A DNA stretch of 64,000 nucleotides from Motacilla alba alba (taxonomy: Eukaryota > Chordata > Aves > Passeriformes > Motacillidae): assembly GCF_015832195.1 (NCBI RefSeq), contig NC_052018.1, positions 63,983,666 to 64,047,665 of the forward strand, written 5' to 3'. The notes under the pieces are model-generated. The model was not told the origin of the DNA. It saw nothing but the letters and a program-made list of their open reading frames with translations, and made no database searches. This document shows, one piece after another, positions 12,290 through 25,075 of the stretch; the stretch's first letter is position 1; each line of letters starts with the position of its first letter. Made by a program: the position numbers and the translations under genes.

Positions 12290-12480
12290 GAAAAAGGCTT
12301 CTGAACTTGAGTGGGAAACTATATCCTCTTGTTTTATCAAAGTGCTGTCACTGTGATATTGACAGCTACGAAGTTTAGGTGACAAATCAAAGTGCCAGTA
12401 TCAAAGAAAGGCTGTCAGTGCTGTCAGCTAGTTTTTAATCTGTAACTTCATGTCAGGAGCTTAAGAGCTCCAAGTCAAAG
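12290..12480. promoter_or_regulatory. Candidate enhancer with clustered TCF/LEF and TALE motifs
   Basis: ATCAAAG occurs at 12336-12342, 12386-12392 and 12400-12406. CTGTCA or its complement occurs at 12345-12350, 12360-12365, 12412-12417 and 12421-12426. ATCAAAG is the TCF/LEF core and TGACAG the MEIS/PREP/TGIF core. The density far exceeds chance, though part may come from local duplication (ATCAAAGTGC occurs twice). Its target is unproven; OLIG3 is the only gene in the window. Confidence 0.4.
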
Positions 12481-15400
12481 ATTGTGCTATGTTGGAAAAA
12501 AAATTTCTCAGAAAATTTCAGCCTGCTAGCAATAGTGGAAAACTGAAGTTGTATCCATGTTAAAGGATTCTTGTGTCTCTGGCTTTAAAGTTCTGATAAC
12601 CTTCATGGCTGTGTCCAGATTGTTGAGCAAATAGGGTCTATGGCAGGAGACTTGTTTGAAGTAACTGTGTGCTTCTTGCCTTGGTCTACCCAGCTTGCAT
12701 CCCTTGGAAACCAGAACACAGAAGCTGCCATTAGAGTGTGCACCGATTCTCCACATCCTTGTGTATCTGGAAGGTGGTAGATGCATGTGCTTGCATACAG
12801 AAGTTCAGAAACAGTCTCCTATCCCAAATAGTCTGTGCTGCCATTTTGCTGGTAATTTTATGCCCTTTCCTTGGGGAAAAGAATGACAGTGACATAGGGA
12901 GAAGTTAGAGGACTTAGAAGATAAGTTCTTCAGACCTACTCAGGAGATAGAGCTGGTTCTGCTCTGCTGGAGCAGGGGGAAAGGGAAGCTCACCTCCTCA
13001 GCAGCATGACTCCAAGTGGCCACATACACACCAAAGCAAGCTGGACATATATTTCTCACAAGAAAAGTCTGTGTGGCACTGGCAGTGTCTTTTTTTATAG
13101 AATAAACCTCCTGCTTCAGCCAAATGCAAACTAGCAGTCTGTACGCAGGCTGAAGAGGCAGTCTTTGTCCCCCAGATAAACAGGTTATAAAGTTTTAACA
13201 ACTGTAAATGTTTGGCTGATGTTTTAACTCAACATAAAACAAATAAACCTAAACACCAAAATATTTTGAAGTACTCTTCTCCACAAAACTAGCCATAGTG
13301 ATAATGGAATACCGTAGTCTGAAAAACAGCCCATTTTGTGGCACAGTGCATCCTCTCTCAAAGTAATCAGCACGTGTTCTTTCAAAGGACTGCCTAGCAA
13401 GCAGGGTGACTTGACTACAGAGTATGTGAGAGAAGGCAGAAAGAAAAAAATGCAGACGTATATTCATGGAGTAAATGTTTGAGGGTTTTGGGGGTTTGTG
13501 GTTTTTTGTAGAGCAGCTTTCTGCACCATTTTTAAAAGCATTAACTTTTAAAAAAATCTATAATAAGTTACTTTTTGTGTGTGAATAAGTGCAGTCTACA
13601 TGCTGGGTTTTTTTCCACTTTATCTGAAAAGTACTATGCCTGTGAAACTCCGTGTTTCAGTAAGAGAAGGAATGGCCCACTTGATCACAGTGAGAAACCA
13701 GGAAATGAGCAACTGGGCTCAAACCCCAAAAGAAAGTGAAAAGAATAACCCAAGATTTTAACAAACTATATGTTTGTGTGGGCTTAGCTTACAATGAATG
13801 TAATGTAAAATGGACCATCTTTTACCCTGCTGTTATTTAGACAGCACTGATGATACTGGGTCAGTCTGGCCTGAGACCTGGGATGAGCTCCTTGGTAGCC
13901 CTCCACTCCCAATGCCGAGAGTCCTTTCACTTTGGCTGAGCGCTTGCCCAAATCTTCCAGCAGAAGTCTCCATACAGAAGCTGTCTAGAGATGCCCACCC
14001 CCACCTCAGTCCCAAGGCTGAGCTGGAGCAACAGCCTCTGCCAAACAGATGCTTGCAGGCACTGCTGAAGAAACCCGATATAGAAATGGGAAATTCCCAA
14101 AACTGTGTAGTTTTCCAGATGACATCAATTTGGTTTTAGCCTGGTGGGAGCCTGATGGCAGGTACTGCTGCACCTCTGCACCTTCCCTGGGCCGTTAATC
14201 ATCTTTGCATCTAAGATGGACTAAGCAATGGATATTCTGGCTTGTTCCTTCGTGCATGATAGATACAGACATTTCCTTCCCTGGCCAGGATGCATGCACA
14301 GCAATCCCTGTGTCGCTGGCTTACACCATTAGCCAGTGTAGCCCTTACTCCACCTTATGTGTGGAGTGTTTTCTTTAAAAGGCTTGCAGATAGTGTAAAG
14401 GAGTAGCAACTCATGCACTGCTGCCTTTTAAGCCTATGGAACATTCCTTTGCAAGCCCAATGATTGCATATGGCATTTCTAATTTCTGCTACGCTGATAT
14501 AAAAAGCACAAAGACCAGTTTCCCCTGAAGCCATCAAGATTCCAGCTATTACTTCACGAGGCATGCCTTTAGCATGAACTCAGTCAGAGTTTTACAGGGG
14601 ATTTTTTCAGGCTGTAGGAAAACATGAACAAGTGTCATGGATCCTGATCAAGAGCAAGCCTGGTAGTTCAAAATAAATCCCTTTACTCACATTATCTTAT
14701 ATGAAAATCTTATACAAAAAAAAAGTGGGGGAAAGCAGGAAGGAAGGAAAACCTCGTCCCGTTGGCTGATCAGAATAGTTTTCCATATGTTAAAATGAAA
14801 TATTCATCAAATATAGCTTTTCTGGCTTTGGCTCGATCACCAAAGTGAATTTTATTTACATCTTTCTGAGTCTCACTGCAGCCCAGCACGGCTGTGTCTG
14901 CCTCAGCTGCAGGCACGTTTCCTCTTCCTGGCTCCGATCCGCATCGCTTCCCTCATTCGAAATGTTAACAGAAGGGACAAAAGAGATGGACTTTCAACTG
15001 GTCCTCAGCACCGATGCGAACAGCGCTACCGACAGCGCTCGCCAGGTTTTGCTGGCCATAGGTGCCTGGTCCAACAGTGCAAAGGGAGCAAAATATTCTG
15101 CTGGTGGGAGAGAGTGCGAGGCACCCATCCTGCCGGGGAAGCAGAGTTGTGCCCGCCACCCTCCCATGCTAAAACGTGACACCCGGCGTGTCTTCGAGGG
15201 TTTAAAAAACCCCTCCGGGCTGGGGAGGGCCGCGGGGGGTTAATGCAGAGCTGGGTTGCCACAACACTGGAGGCATTCAGAGAAGAGGGCTGCGGTTGCT
15301 GCATAGGCACATTTGGCCCAGGTTGCCAAAGAGGCTGTGTGTGTTACTGCAGAGGAGTACACTGCCTGCCACTGTTGGGCTATTAGTATGGAAATGAGGC

Positions 15401-16809
15401 ATGTGTGTGACAGGTGGCCTTACAACCAACACAATTAACTTTCTCCATTAGCTGACGCACTGACAAAACAGATGCAGCATCAATAAGCACCAAAAAACCC
15501 ACAAACACTGAATAGGAATGACACGTTGCACACCCCTATTATTTATAAGGAGGAACAGCATAATTTCTTTGGGATGCAGTGGCGAGTAGGAAGTGGTTGG
15601 GTTTTTTTCTCCCCTGATTATGATGCTTGTTTGCTTTCCTAGAATTATCATTTTAATCTTGAACTTTATAGAGGCATTGCTGTGAACTTTAAACCTCTCT
15701 CAGTGATGCACAGCAGTCTCTGGAAGGCTCGCCACAGCTGTGGTGTAGGAAGAACACAGATCCTTTGATAGGAAATAATTCCAAGTTGCAGAAGTCATCT
15801 GACCAGCTTCTGAGCTATACAGAATTACTTCTCAGCATCCAGTACAGCACATTTTAGTTGCCTCAGACAACACTGGTAAGGACTGTTAAGGTGGAGCAGC
15901 TGGTCATATCCCTAATGTGAGTTAAAGGGCTCGTGGCTCAGCTGAAAGCAGGGGGTTGGGAAGGAACACTTGGCATATTAGATTGCAGCAGAAGACCATG
16001 TCATGTTGGCTTCAAAGAAAACCAGCTTAAATGTTGGTTGTTCATAAGAAGTAAATGGAAATAGGGGCTAGTTGGTTTTGGTTTTAGACGTCCTGGTTTG
16101 TCTTTTTTATTGTTGAGGGTTTTTTTTGCTTTTTTCAGTCAGGCATCTCCTCCTGACAATGAGTATGAACCATACTGGGGATTTAAATAAGAGCACAACT
16201 TGAATTGTCTGAAATGCAATAATGAAAATTTGAATTACGGCCTCCTTATGTCAGCTGGTACCACGTGAAATATTTAGAGATGCACTGAGTGGTATCCTTG
16301 GCATATCTAAATTCTCATTGGCCTCTGGCTCCACTGGTCTACACCAGAGTTTTCCCAGGTTAAAGTCACTAAAGATCTCATCCTGTATTATCACAGTACG
16401 AAAATGTCCTGGAACACAGCATCAGCTGTCAGGTTGCCCTGGCAGCATCCTAATTCATGACATATGAATGGCCTCCAATTAGGAGGATGTTTGAGGAGAT
16501 AAAGCACTCAGTATGTAAACCAGTCCAGTACTGCTCTGATTAAAACCCACTGACCATCTTTCACTGGCCTACAAAGTGATGGGTGGGAGTCGGCACCACA
16601 TCACAGGCAAAGAACCACTGTCCTGACTGTGGAGATCGGTGCTGGACTGTCTGCAAGTGGCAAGATGAGCTACATCAAGCTGCTCACAACTTCTGTGGTG
16701 ATGAACTGTTTTCTGTCCATCTGTCTGCCTTGCACTGTTTTCAAGTGCACAGAGGATTCTGACTACATTTTACAGCTGCAGATTTGGAGCCAGGCTCTTC
16801 TCAGTAGTG
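12481..16809. other. Gene-free DNA with a small CpG patch
   Basis: No gene is recognised. A modest CpG-rich patch lies at about 14930-15245. Several E-boxes occur at 16250-16470, including CACGTG, CAGCTG and CATATG. Open frames are short and unconvincing. Confidence 0.5.
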
Positions 16810-17045
16810 CTGAGCAATAGAACAAGAGGCAGTGGGCAGAAACTGATGCACAGGAAGTTCCACCTTAACATGAGGGAGAACTTCTTTACTGTGTGGGTAA
16901 CTATGCACTGTAACAGATTGTCCAGAGAGATTGTTGAGGTTTCTTCACTGGAGCTATTTCAGAGCTATCTGGACACAATTCTGATCCTGCTTGAGCAGGG
17001 AGGTTGGACCAGATGATCCACTGTAGTCTCTTTCAACCTTACTCT
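16810..17045 (+). mobile_element. CR1 LINE 3' fragment, plus orientation
   Basis: It follows another CR1 subfamily tail: AGCAATAGAACAAGAGGCAGTGGGCAGAAACTG, then CACAGGAAGTTCCACC, TGAGGGAGAACTTCTTTACTGT, CAGAGAGATTGTTGAGG, CTGCTTGAGCAGGGAGGTTGGACCAGATGATCC and TTTCAACC. It is 5'-truncated, with no ORF2 coding capacity. Confidence 0.87.
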
Positions 17046-18278
17046 GCAGCAGGAGAATTTCTTGTGATAGATCTAGTAGCAGCAAGGCCTGCACCAGGCT
17101 GGCCATGGTGCATAAAATCTTACACAGAAAGTAGTAGCTCTCTCTCTCCATAATAATTACATGAGCTATTAATTTTATTATTTGTGTGGCGCCTTGGGAT
17201 ACATGTCATGATAGACCCTGCTATTAAAGCATATTTTAATTGATTGAATTATGGGACATCCAAAGCACAAAACCCCTTCTAATCTAATTAGATGCCCTTG
17301 GTTATGCATTTTCTTCTCCCTTCACTGTAAAGCCAGTTTCCAGCTCTGGTGTGCAGGTGTCTGCACTGTCAAGCTTTACTCTAAGGACTTTTTGCTCCAT
17401 AATCCAAGTCACATAAAGCTGGGAGGACTTTCCCATCCCACTCATCTACCTCACCACCTAATGGCTTTCAGCATGTAGGTGTTGATGAGGTGGCTGGAGT
17501 GAAGTTGTCTCCAGGGAGGGGGATGAGGAATGGTGTGAAGTTGGGTTGCTCTGAATGGGAAATTCCCCTTTCACTGCCTAGCTGTGACTAACAATGCAGC
17601 TAAGGTGACTGACATACAGACAGCCTCTTGACTCAGGTCAAGGAGCCTCTTCCATTTTGGTTATGATTTGGATGGAGAGACTGAGTTATAGATAACAACA
17701 CAACTGAAGTTTCCTGGTTGCCCCTGTTCCTACTTGGTGAGGACCCTCAGAAATGTTCATGGAGCATAGTTTCATCTCCCTGCCAGTTTTATAGCTATGA
17801 TTTATTTGTGCATGATTTATTTGAGGCTGTGAGCAAGTTTTTAGAAGGAAAGGAGGATTTTAAGAAAGTATGACAAAACAAAGAAGGGTATTTTTTTTCT
17901 GGTGTTAGATATATCCATTTGGCCATGCAAATAAATAGCCACTTGTTCACATGCACATGTGGAAACATGCATTTCAGTGGATGTTCTTAGAAAAGCAAAG
18001 AAGAGGAGTGACCAGGCTGATCAGTGCCCACTCAAAAATAATAGTTGCCATATTTGTTCAACATCAATTTTCCTCAATAGTTTTTACTTGCCCTACTGCA
18101 TCCTAAAGATGCCCTCTTCTTTGATTTCGAAAATGTCAGAGACATTTATCGAACAATTATCAAGCCAAGTCAGAAGGAAGTTTGTGGATATAGGTGGGTT
18201 TGTATGTGAATGTAGCTGTCTGCTTCCACACTTATTTTTATATCTAAAACTGTTCTTTCCCATTTTAAAGTATTAAGG

Positions 18279-18279
<1 letters not shown>

Positions 18280-18315
<36 letters not shown>
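18280..18315 (+). repeat. Poly(T) tract of 36
   Basis: An uninterrupted T run. No recognisable retroposon body is attached on either side. Confidence 0.95.
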
Positions 18316-18317
<2 letters not shown>

Positions 18318-20034
18318 CAGAACTAGAATGCACCAATGTATTCTGGCTATTCTCACAATTACACAATAAGTGACAGGAGTTCTTAGCGCAAACTTAGTCA
18401 TTCTTATTAAACCTGCCTCGGTGTTTTTGACCAGGAAAGCAGCTGGTTGTTCAAAATAAGACTATTTTCTCACAGATACTTTAAAATGTCAAATTTTTTG
18501 AAAGCTTCTCTGTGTTTTAGAGCCCTTATTTAACCTAGTGAACTGCCTGCCTGGATATTGTGCTGAGTTTTTACCTGGATGGCATCTAAGTCATAATAAA
18601 AGACATTTTCAGGACGTCTATTCAGATGTGGTTTGCTAGCATGACAAGATGAGGCAGAGAACCTTGAAAAACTCTCAACATCTAATTTGTTTGCTTTTGT
18701 TACAAACTGACTCCAAGAAGACAGTTATTATGAGAGGGCTGGAAGATTTCTTTTCCTCCTTCAACATTTCCTTCATATTGTCTGTGTGATTTTTTTTTCC
18801 TTCAATACTAAGAAGCAGAAGAGGCAACAGAATCCTAGACTTCAAGAAGCAAATGCTTTTCAGATCCCTCTGAGAAATAGAATATCTCTGGAAAATGTCA
18901 TCAGAGAAGTGCTGCCCTAAAGGTGCCCTTCAGTAGATTGACAAGGGGGTGGCAGATTGACATAGGCCTAAAGGAGACAGTGGACCTTCTGGAGAAGCAG
19001 TTGGCAACCAGACAGGATGCCTAAAGCCTCTTAAATGGATTAGATGCTTGTGTGTAGGCAATAGCATTGCATCTTTTAGTCACAGCAAGAGTCATGAGAC
19101 TGTGAGAAGTAGGGCTACAAATCCTGAGCTTAACCCATTAATACTAAATGCAGACTCAGTCTTTGACAATAGACAGTAAAACAATGGGGTTGAATCACAG
19201 CCATAGTGAAGACAATCTTTAAGATAAAAGCTCTAGGCATTTCTTTTCCAATTTAAGGAGAGATGGATTGGAACAAATAATAGACTAATATTATTTCTTA
19301 ATGCTTGCCACAGGAAAATATCTTCAAAAGAAGCTTCTTCAATTGTATTTAGCTATAGAACACCTTGCTTCAGGATGGTGTGGGTACCAGGATTTTACTT
19401 GAGCTCAGAAACCAGCTGGAAAAATTCATGGAAGAAGAAACTATCAAAGGCTATAATACCATTATACTAGGAAACACAAGCAAGTCACTTTTGTTCCAAA
19501 TCTCTTACATGAGCACAGAACTGTGCACCAAAGGAAGTATTGCATTTCTCTCTTTTATCCTTTTCTATACATTAGCTCTTGGTGACTCTTGAAGCTGTAT
19601 TCTGACAAGATGGATTTGGGGTCTCACCCGGGATGCCCATAATTATGATTTTGGGCTGCCTTTCTCAATGCTTGGATCATATTGGATCATATTGTGCATG
19701 CAGTGTTTGAGGGTTATTTCTAAATTCAGAGTTCCTTTGAGCAAAGGAGTGGAAAAGGGGATGTGTGATGCAATTCATTTACAAATGTGCAGCACTGCTA
19801 TGTCTCTCAAAGACATCATTATGAATGGAGGTTTTCTTGAAGCTGCATTTACTTCAATCTCAATTAATTCAAGCTGCATTAAGTCATAATTGATCATTTG
19901 AAGCTCCAGGATCAGAAAGTAATTGGCTGATGTAGTCACTGCACTTCAATTGTGATTTCTTCTTTGGAAATTATTGCAGGGAGAAAAAGCCAGCATACCT
20001 GTTCCTTTTCCATTTTAAGCTTATATAATCTTAC

Positions 20035-20112
20035 ATAGATATAGATATAGATATAGATATAGATATAGATATAGATATAGATATAGATATAAAAATATGT
20101 GTGTGTGTGTGT
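20035..20112 (+). repeat. (ATAGAT)n hexanucleotide array followed by (GT)n
   Basis: About nine ATAGAT units run to about 20090, followed by a short A-rich link and a (GT)7 run. The open frame of alternating Tyr/Ile on the minus strand is an artefact. Confidence 0.95.
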
Positions 20113-23100
20113 ACCCACATATACATGTAATGAACTAATTATATATTAAAATATACTTATAATATATATTTAAATATTACATATATACATATGTATATGT
20201 ATATATGCACATGTGATCCGTTTATATATTTAATGGTTTAAACATTATATATAAAATATTAAATTATAAGTTTAAAAATTATAAGATTCCAATACTATTT
20301 AAAGAGTCCTGTTGAAATCCTTTCAGGTATAGCAGCACAGAATTTGGACAGAAGAGGATGGGCAAGATCCATCTGATGCTAGGAAGGGAGGCTGGTGGAA
20401 TTGCTTCTTTCTTGACAGATCTTTTGTAGAAAAGTTCAAAAGCTGAAAAATTGCTGAGCCTGAGCTGGCAAACTGACTGCAAGCCTAATGCAAAGCCTGT
20501 TGGGGTCAGCTGAAGCTTGAGGTGGCACAGCTTTGTGAGGGGTCCTTGCCAGCCTGGGACAAAAACTGCTCCGAGCCATTTCCTGTCATGAACATGAGGG
20601 AAAGGTTTTGTTCATTTTTCAGCCTCCACTTCCTCTTGTCTCAGTATTCACATCTGCTCGGAGACTGTGGGACAGTGTCTTGGATTTACAGTGTCTATGG
20701 CTGAGCTATAAAACACATATCTGTGCACTCAGGGTATCCAAGGCTTTCTTTCCTGCCATGTGAAATAAAAGGCCTGCCTAAAGGCAGAAAGCCAGGGGAA
20801 GCAAATGGAACTAAAGGGAAAGGTGCATCAGTGTGACCTAACTCCACTGGTTTAACAAGGCTAAAAATGCATGACTCAATTACACAAGAGTTAGCTAACG
20901 AGGAATGGAGAAGATGTTACAGTTTAAAACAAATGGCTACTAAATGAATTGGGTGCTGCCTTTCAAATCTTTGCAATTCAACAAAAACCTGGCAAGACAT
21001 TTTCTTCACAGGATATGAATCATCCGAAATAAAAAAAGCAACACTAGGGCCACCTACATTCAGAGTTTGTACAGTATGACCTTAAGGCCCAACATCTACC
21101 AGAAGTTGAGTAGCAAAAGGCCAAGCTCCAAAGAATAAAAGGGCTTACATCAGTATTAAATAATTCTTTCTTAGAGATGCAAATTTCTAATTAGTTACTG
21201 TGGAAACTGTAGAGGCCTGGAAGTAAGCCCTGCACAATGAGAATGAGAGTTTACTTTTTTGATTTACTGCAGGGCTGCAGTAGTTGAGGGGGGGCTGTGA
21301 GGGGGAAATAAATTCATTGCTTTTAACATGACAACAGAATAAAGTGCAACAGAAGAAGTGACTTTGTTTTGTGCACTGCTGCTGCTGCTGCGACAGATCC
21401 CTGAGGAGCTTTATGCGACATAGGCTCACTTAAAACATCTCTCAAGGCATTGTAAAATGCTTTGTTTACAAATAAGTGACTTTCTCAACACCCTCACTTG
21501 TTACATCTCTGAAAAAGCCTTGGGAGGGTGTTTTTCAAAGCCAGCAGGAGATGGGGGTGCCTTCTGTTGGTTAGGTGACCAAACTGAGGTACCCAAATTT
21601 CAAAGTCTACCCCTACTGAAAATCAGAGCGCTCTAACCTTACCTATGCTGAGCACCAAAACCTTCTTTCTGGAAATACCTTTAGGATTCTGAATGCAGAG
21701 TAAAAGTAATTGGCTATGTAGTTCTTTGCCTTCTTTTCTGTTAAATTTACTTGAAATTCTTTGGGACACACAATATTTCTTCTTGGCTCCACCTGCCTGA
21801 GACTTTCATTGGCATCAAGTGATTTGTCTTCTGCCCAGAGAGATGTCATGATGAAGTTGACTAAAGCACCAGTCTGCTTCATAGATGGACCACAGCCAAA
21901 ACAAAGGATTGGTGCATTGCTGCTTGTTAGTAACTGCAGAAGGCTAGCTTGGTGTGATTCAGCAAAGGCAGGACTCTTAGCTCAGCCAGCATAGGGAAAG
22001 TATCATTCCTCTTTACAGGTCACAGAATTAGTTTAATTTGAGCCATGCTTGTTTCACCTCTATGGACCAGGCTTGTTTTAGCTCTATTTCCATATTGATA
22101 AGTCCCAGATATTTCTGAAGCAAGGAATGACTGATGCTAAAATAATAGGAAGCTGCCATTTTTTTTCCAATTTTTTTTTTCTGAAAATGCAGCTAAAAGC
22201 TTACAGATAGCACAGAGAAGGAAAATCAGAAAGCTAATAATTGCAACACACCATGGGAAACTAAGAAAAGCTGGAAATACTTTAAACTGGTATATAATCT
22301 CTATAAGCATGATTCTAGGTCAGCATCAGTGCAGAATTTCAGGGTACACAGCTTGAGCTGTTGCTGCTTAACGCTCTAAGTCCATGTCAGAGGCTGGAGT
22401 TTATTATGTTCAGTCAACCTTAGCATCCTTGACCTTTCTAGGTAATGCAGAAGCTGAGGTTACCCAGGTGTGCCTTCAGTATTTAGACTAGGGATTGAGG
22501 TGGGCATCATCTTTTCTTGTCCCATTATCACCTCACACCCACATTTGATCCTGAATCAATTTTCAGCAGTGACCTTAGCTGTCTGAGCCCTTCCCTGAAC
22601 TGTATTATTAGCCATTCATAGTAGGCCACAGAGGCCACTCTTCTGCACATCTGAGTTACCTGTAACTCCAATGAAAGTCTCTGAACAGTTCTTTTTAATG
22701 CTTCCTGTAGGTCGCTCCTCCCAGCAGTTTGGTTATTACCCTGCCATCCTTTGGGCAGCCTTCTGTAATGACTTGTTTTCATCTGATTCTCACTGCTCCT
22801 CAGAGCTGCACCCAGAATTATCTGTCAATTCCTTTGGATTGCTGCCAGGGAAGAAGCATTTTTATAGCACTTGTTTTCTTTGCTGCTTCTGTACAAAGTG
22901 TTTTTTTTAGTATTTTGCTACTTTCTTTTGCAGGGAGTTGAATTCTCTCTTTAGCAAAGTACTGAGCCAGTCACACAGCCTCTTCTGAAGTTAGCTAAAC
23001 AAGCGAGGATTGCCATTTGAGTTCCTCCAAAAGTGCAAATCTGTCTTTGAGAAATTTCCAGTTGTTACAAAAGTTGAGAAATCTGCAAAGAAACAGATTT

Positions 23101-24559
23101 GATTTTCCTGCATACTTGGAATACTCCAGAGATTTGAAGAGCTGGCACCATCTGAAGTGTGCTGACAATTCCTGCACCAATACTCCCAGAGAACAATGTC
23201 ATCAAACCTCCTCACAGATGATAAGCCATAAAGTTCTTATCTTCATATAGACATTTGTGACATATCTTCATATATGACTTTCTCCAGGCTGCTGCCCTTT
23301 ACATAAGCATGTAGCTTAGATTGTATAGTAATCAAGCATCATAACAGTAGTGCTTTTGCCTTTTCTCCTGAACTAAAAATAAAAGAGGCTTCATAGCTGA
23401 ACAGTTGATGCAGAAATTGTCTCAAGGACACCTCAGAAATCCTGTTATTCACCAATTTTTATCTTTGACATAAGGATTAATATATACAGGTTGAAATAAC
23501 ATTTGCATTTCAAATGCTACAGAAAGTATAAAACTCTCACCATTAGTTCTATACTAGAAATAATTTGTAAGGAATTGGTTTAAAGTAGTCCATAATTATA
23601 TTTTTCATCCTATTCTGCTGCTTCATCTTCATTGGTATTTTTCCAGAGATTGTTCAGAGTTCAGCAGTCAAATTGAACAAAATTGCTGATGGTATGAAAG
23701 TCTCTGACTAGTTGATGTCCTGCTTCATCCAAAGCCAGAGCTCCCAAAGTGCTCGGATCCCCAGCAGCTCATTTGGATGACTGACTGAGAGCCAGAAAGC
23801 CTTGCTATCTTTAGCTTTCATCTTCTTCTGCCTTCTTTCACAGTCCAGAATGTCAGGATTCATGGTACGAGGGTGTCTGTCAGATGCATTTCCGAGGAGC
23901 AGAGATTTGATTCCCTTTTGTTTCTTATTGGAGCAAAACCTAGATATGAAACTCCCCATGAAATGAGATTACTTTTCTCTGACAAGTTCTGCTCCAAAAA
24001 ACCCGACAATATAGTTTTCCAAGGCTTATGGGAACTTTGGGAAATAAATCTTTTAATTCTTCCTAGACTGATGTGAGAAATGGCTTATTGAATCATTTCT
24101 ACTGAGAAATTAAAGGGAAAGAGAAGAAAGGAGCAAGGAAGTAGTATAACTAAAACTCCAGGGTCATGGCCTGACAAATTAAAATTTAGACTGCTTTCCA
24201 AAAATGGGCTGGAAATGTTTTATTTGAAACAGTCTTAAAACATTACTGTTCCCACATACTTGGGGAGGTGGGGGTGGAGTCTGTGCAAGAAGAGAGGATC
24301 ATTCCTCTCACAATACTAATGGCTTTACTAGGACTGTAGAGAGTGATTACGAATAAAACAACATTTCAATCCATTTTCCTAAGGAGCCTTCACTTAAAGA
24401 ACAGAAAAAAATTAAACCAAGACAGTAAAACCCTGAGAAAACAAAGGAGGGGAACTGCCAGCCTGTGAAGTCCTAATGCTCATTATATCTGGTGCATGTT
24501 TAGCTTGTTGGGAGGGTTTGGGAAGGAAAGTAATTTAAGCAAACCAACCTGGGCCATCT

Positions 24560-25075
24560 TTTCATTCTTTGTTATGCACTGCTGTTGTTACCTTTAGAAA
24601 TCTACCAGCGGGGCTGGTTGTGTCCTGTTTTAGTGCCCTTCGTAAAGCATTCCCTTTTCAGCAGCTCCGATGGCCCCATTGGAGTGGCCATGACAATGGA
24701 TGTTCATTTTACCGCTATAAAAGGGTTTAATGATTAAAAGGCCGCACCATTGCACTCAGCCACAAAACTCATTCTTCCACTTCTGTGGAGCCCTTTGATT
24801 CAAAATGTTCTTTTGACAGGATCAAGAGTGGTTTTCATTCTGTCGGGCAGCAGAAACATCTGCATTTTTTATCCTCTGCCTCCTCCTCAGTGCACATAGT
24901 TAATGTGTAATTAATGAAACATCCCTTCTCGGAGTGGCACACAATCAGGGTAGGTCTCCCACCAACCTCGCTCCAGCTCCAGTAAAGCAGGTTTGCTTTT
25001 ATATCCTTGTACTCTCATTCAACAGTAGTAATAAACCCAGTTCCAGGCTTATCTAGCCAGCTTACATCTTAATCT
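24560..25075. promoter_or_regulatory. Candidate conserved non-coding element / enhancer
   Basis: This is a compact, repeat-free block with many developmental-factor words: SOX core ACAATGG (24693-24699), TTTAATGATTAAAAGG (24725-24740), CTTTGATT near 24793 (TCF-like) and TAATTAAT (24908-24915). It ends in a C/T-rich stretch. Such composition is typical of vertebrate enhancers in gene deserts around developmental regulators. No alignment was available, so this is inference. Confidence 0.35.

Larger units (their letters stand above)
17046..24559. other. Gene-free DNA with simple repeats
   Basis: No gene is seen. It contains a 36-T run, an ATAGAT hexanucleotide array and AT-rich sequence at 20130-20290. 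A tandem word TTGGATCATA lies near 19672. A homeobox-rich stretch lies at 17145-17250. Confidence 0.5.

Noticed and set aside
15193..15215. Hairpin followed by T/G-rich sequence resembling a bacterial terminator
   Set aside because: The organism is a vertebrate, so this is a chance GC stem around an A run.
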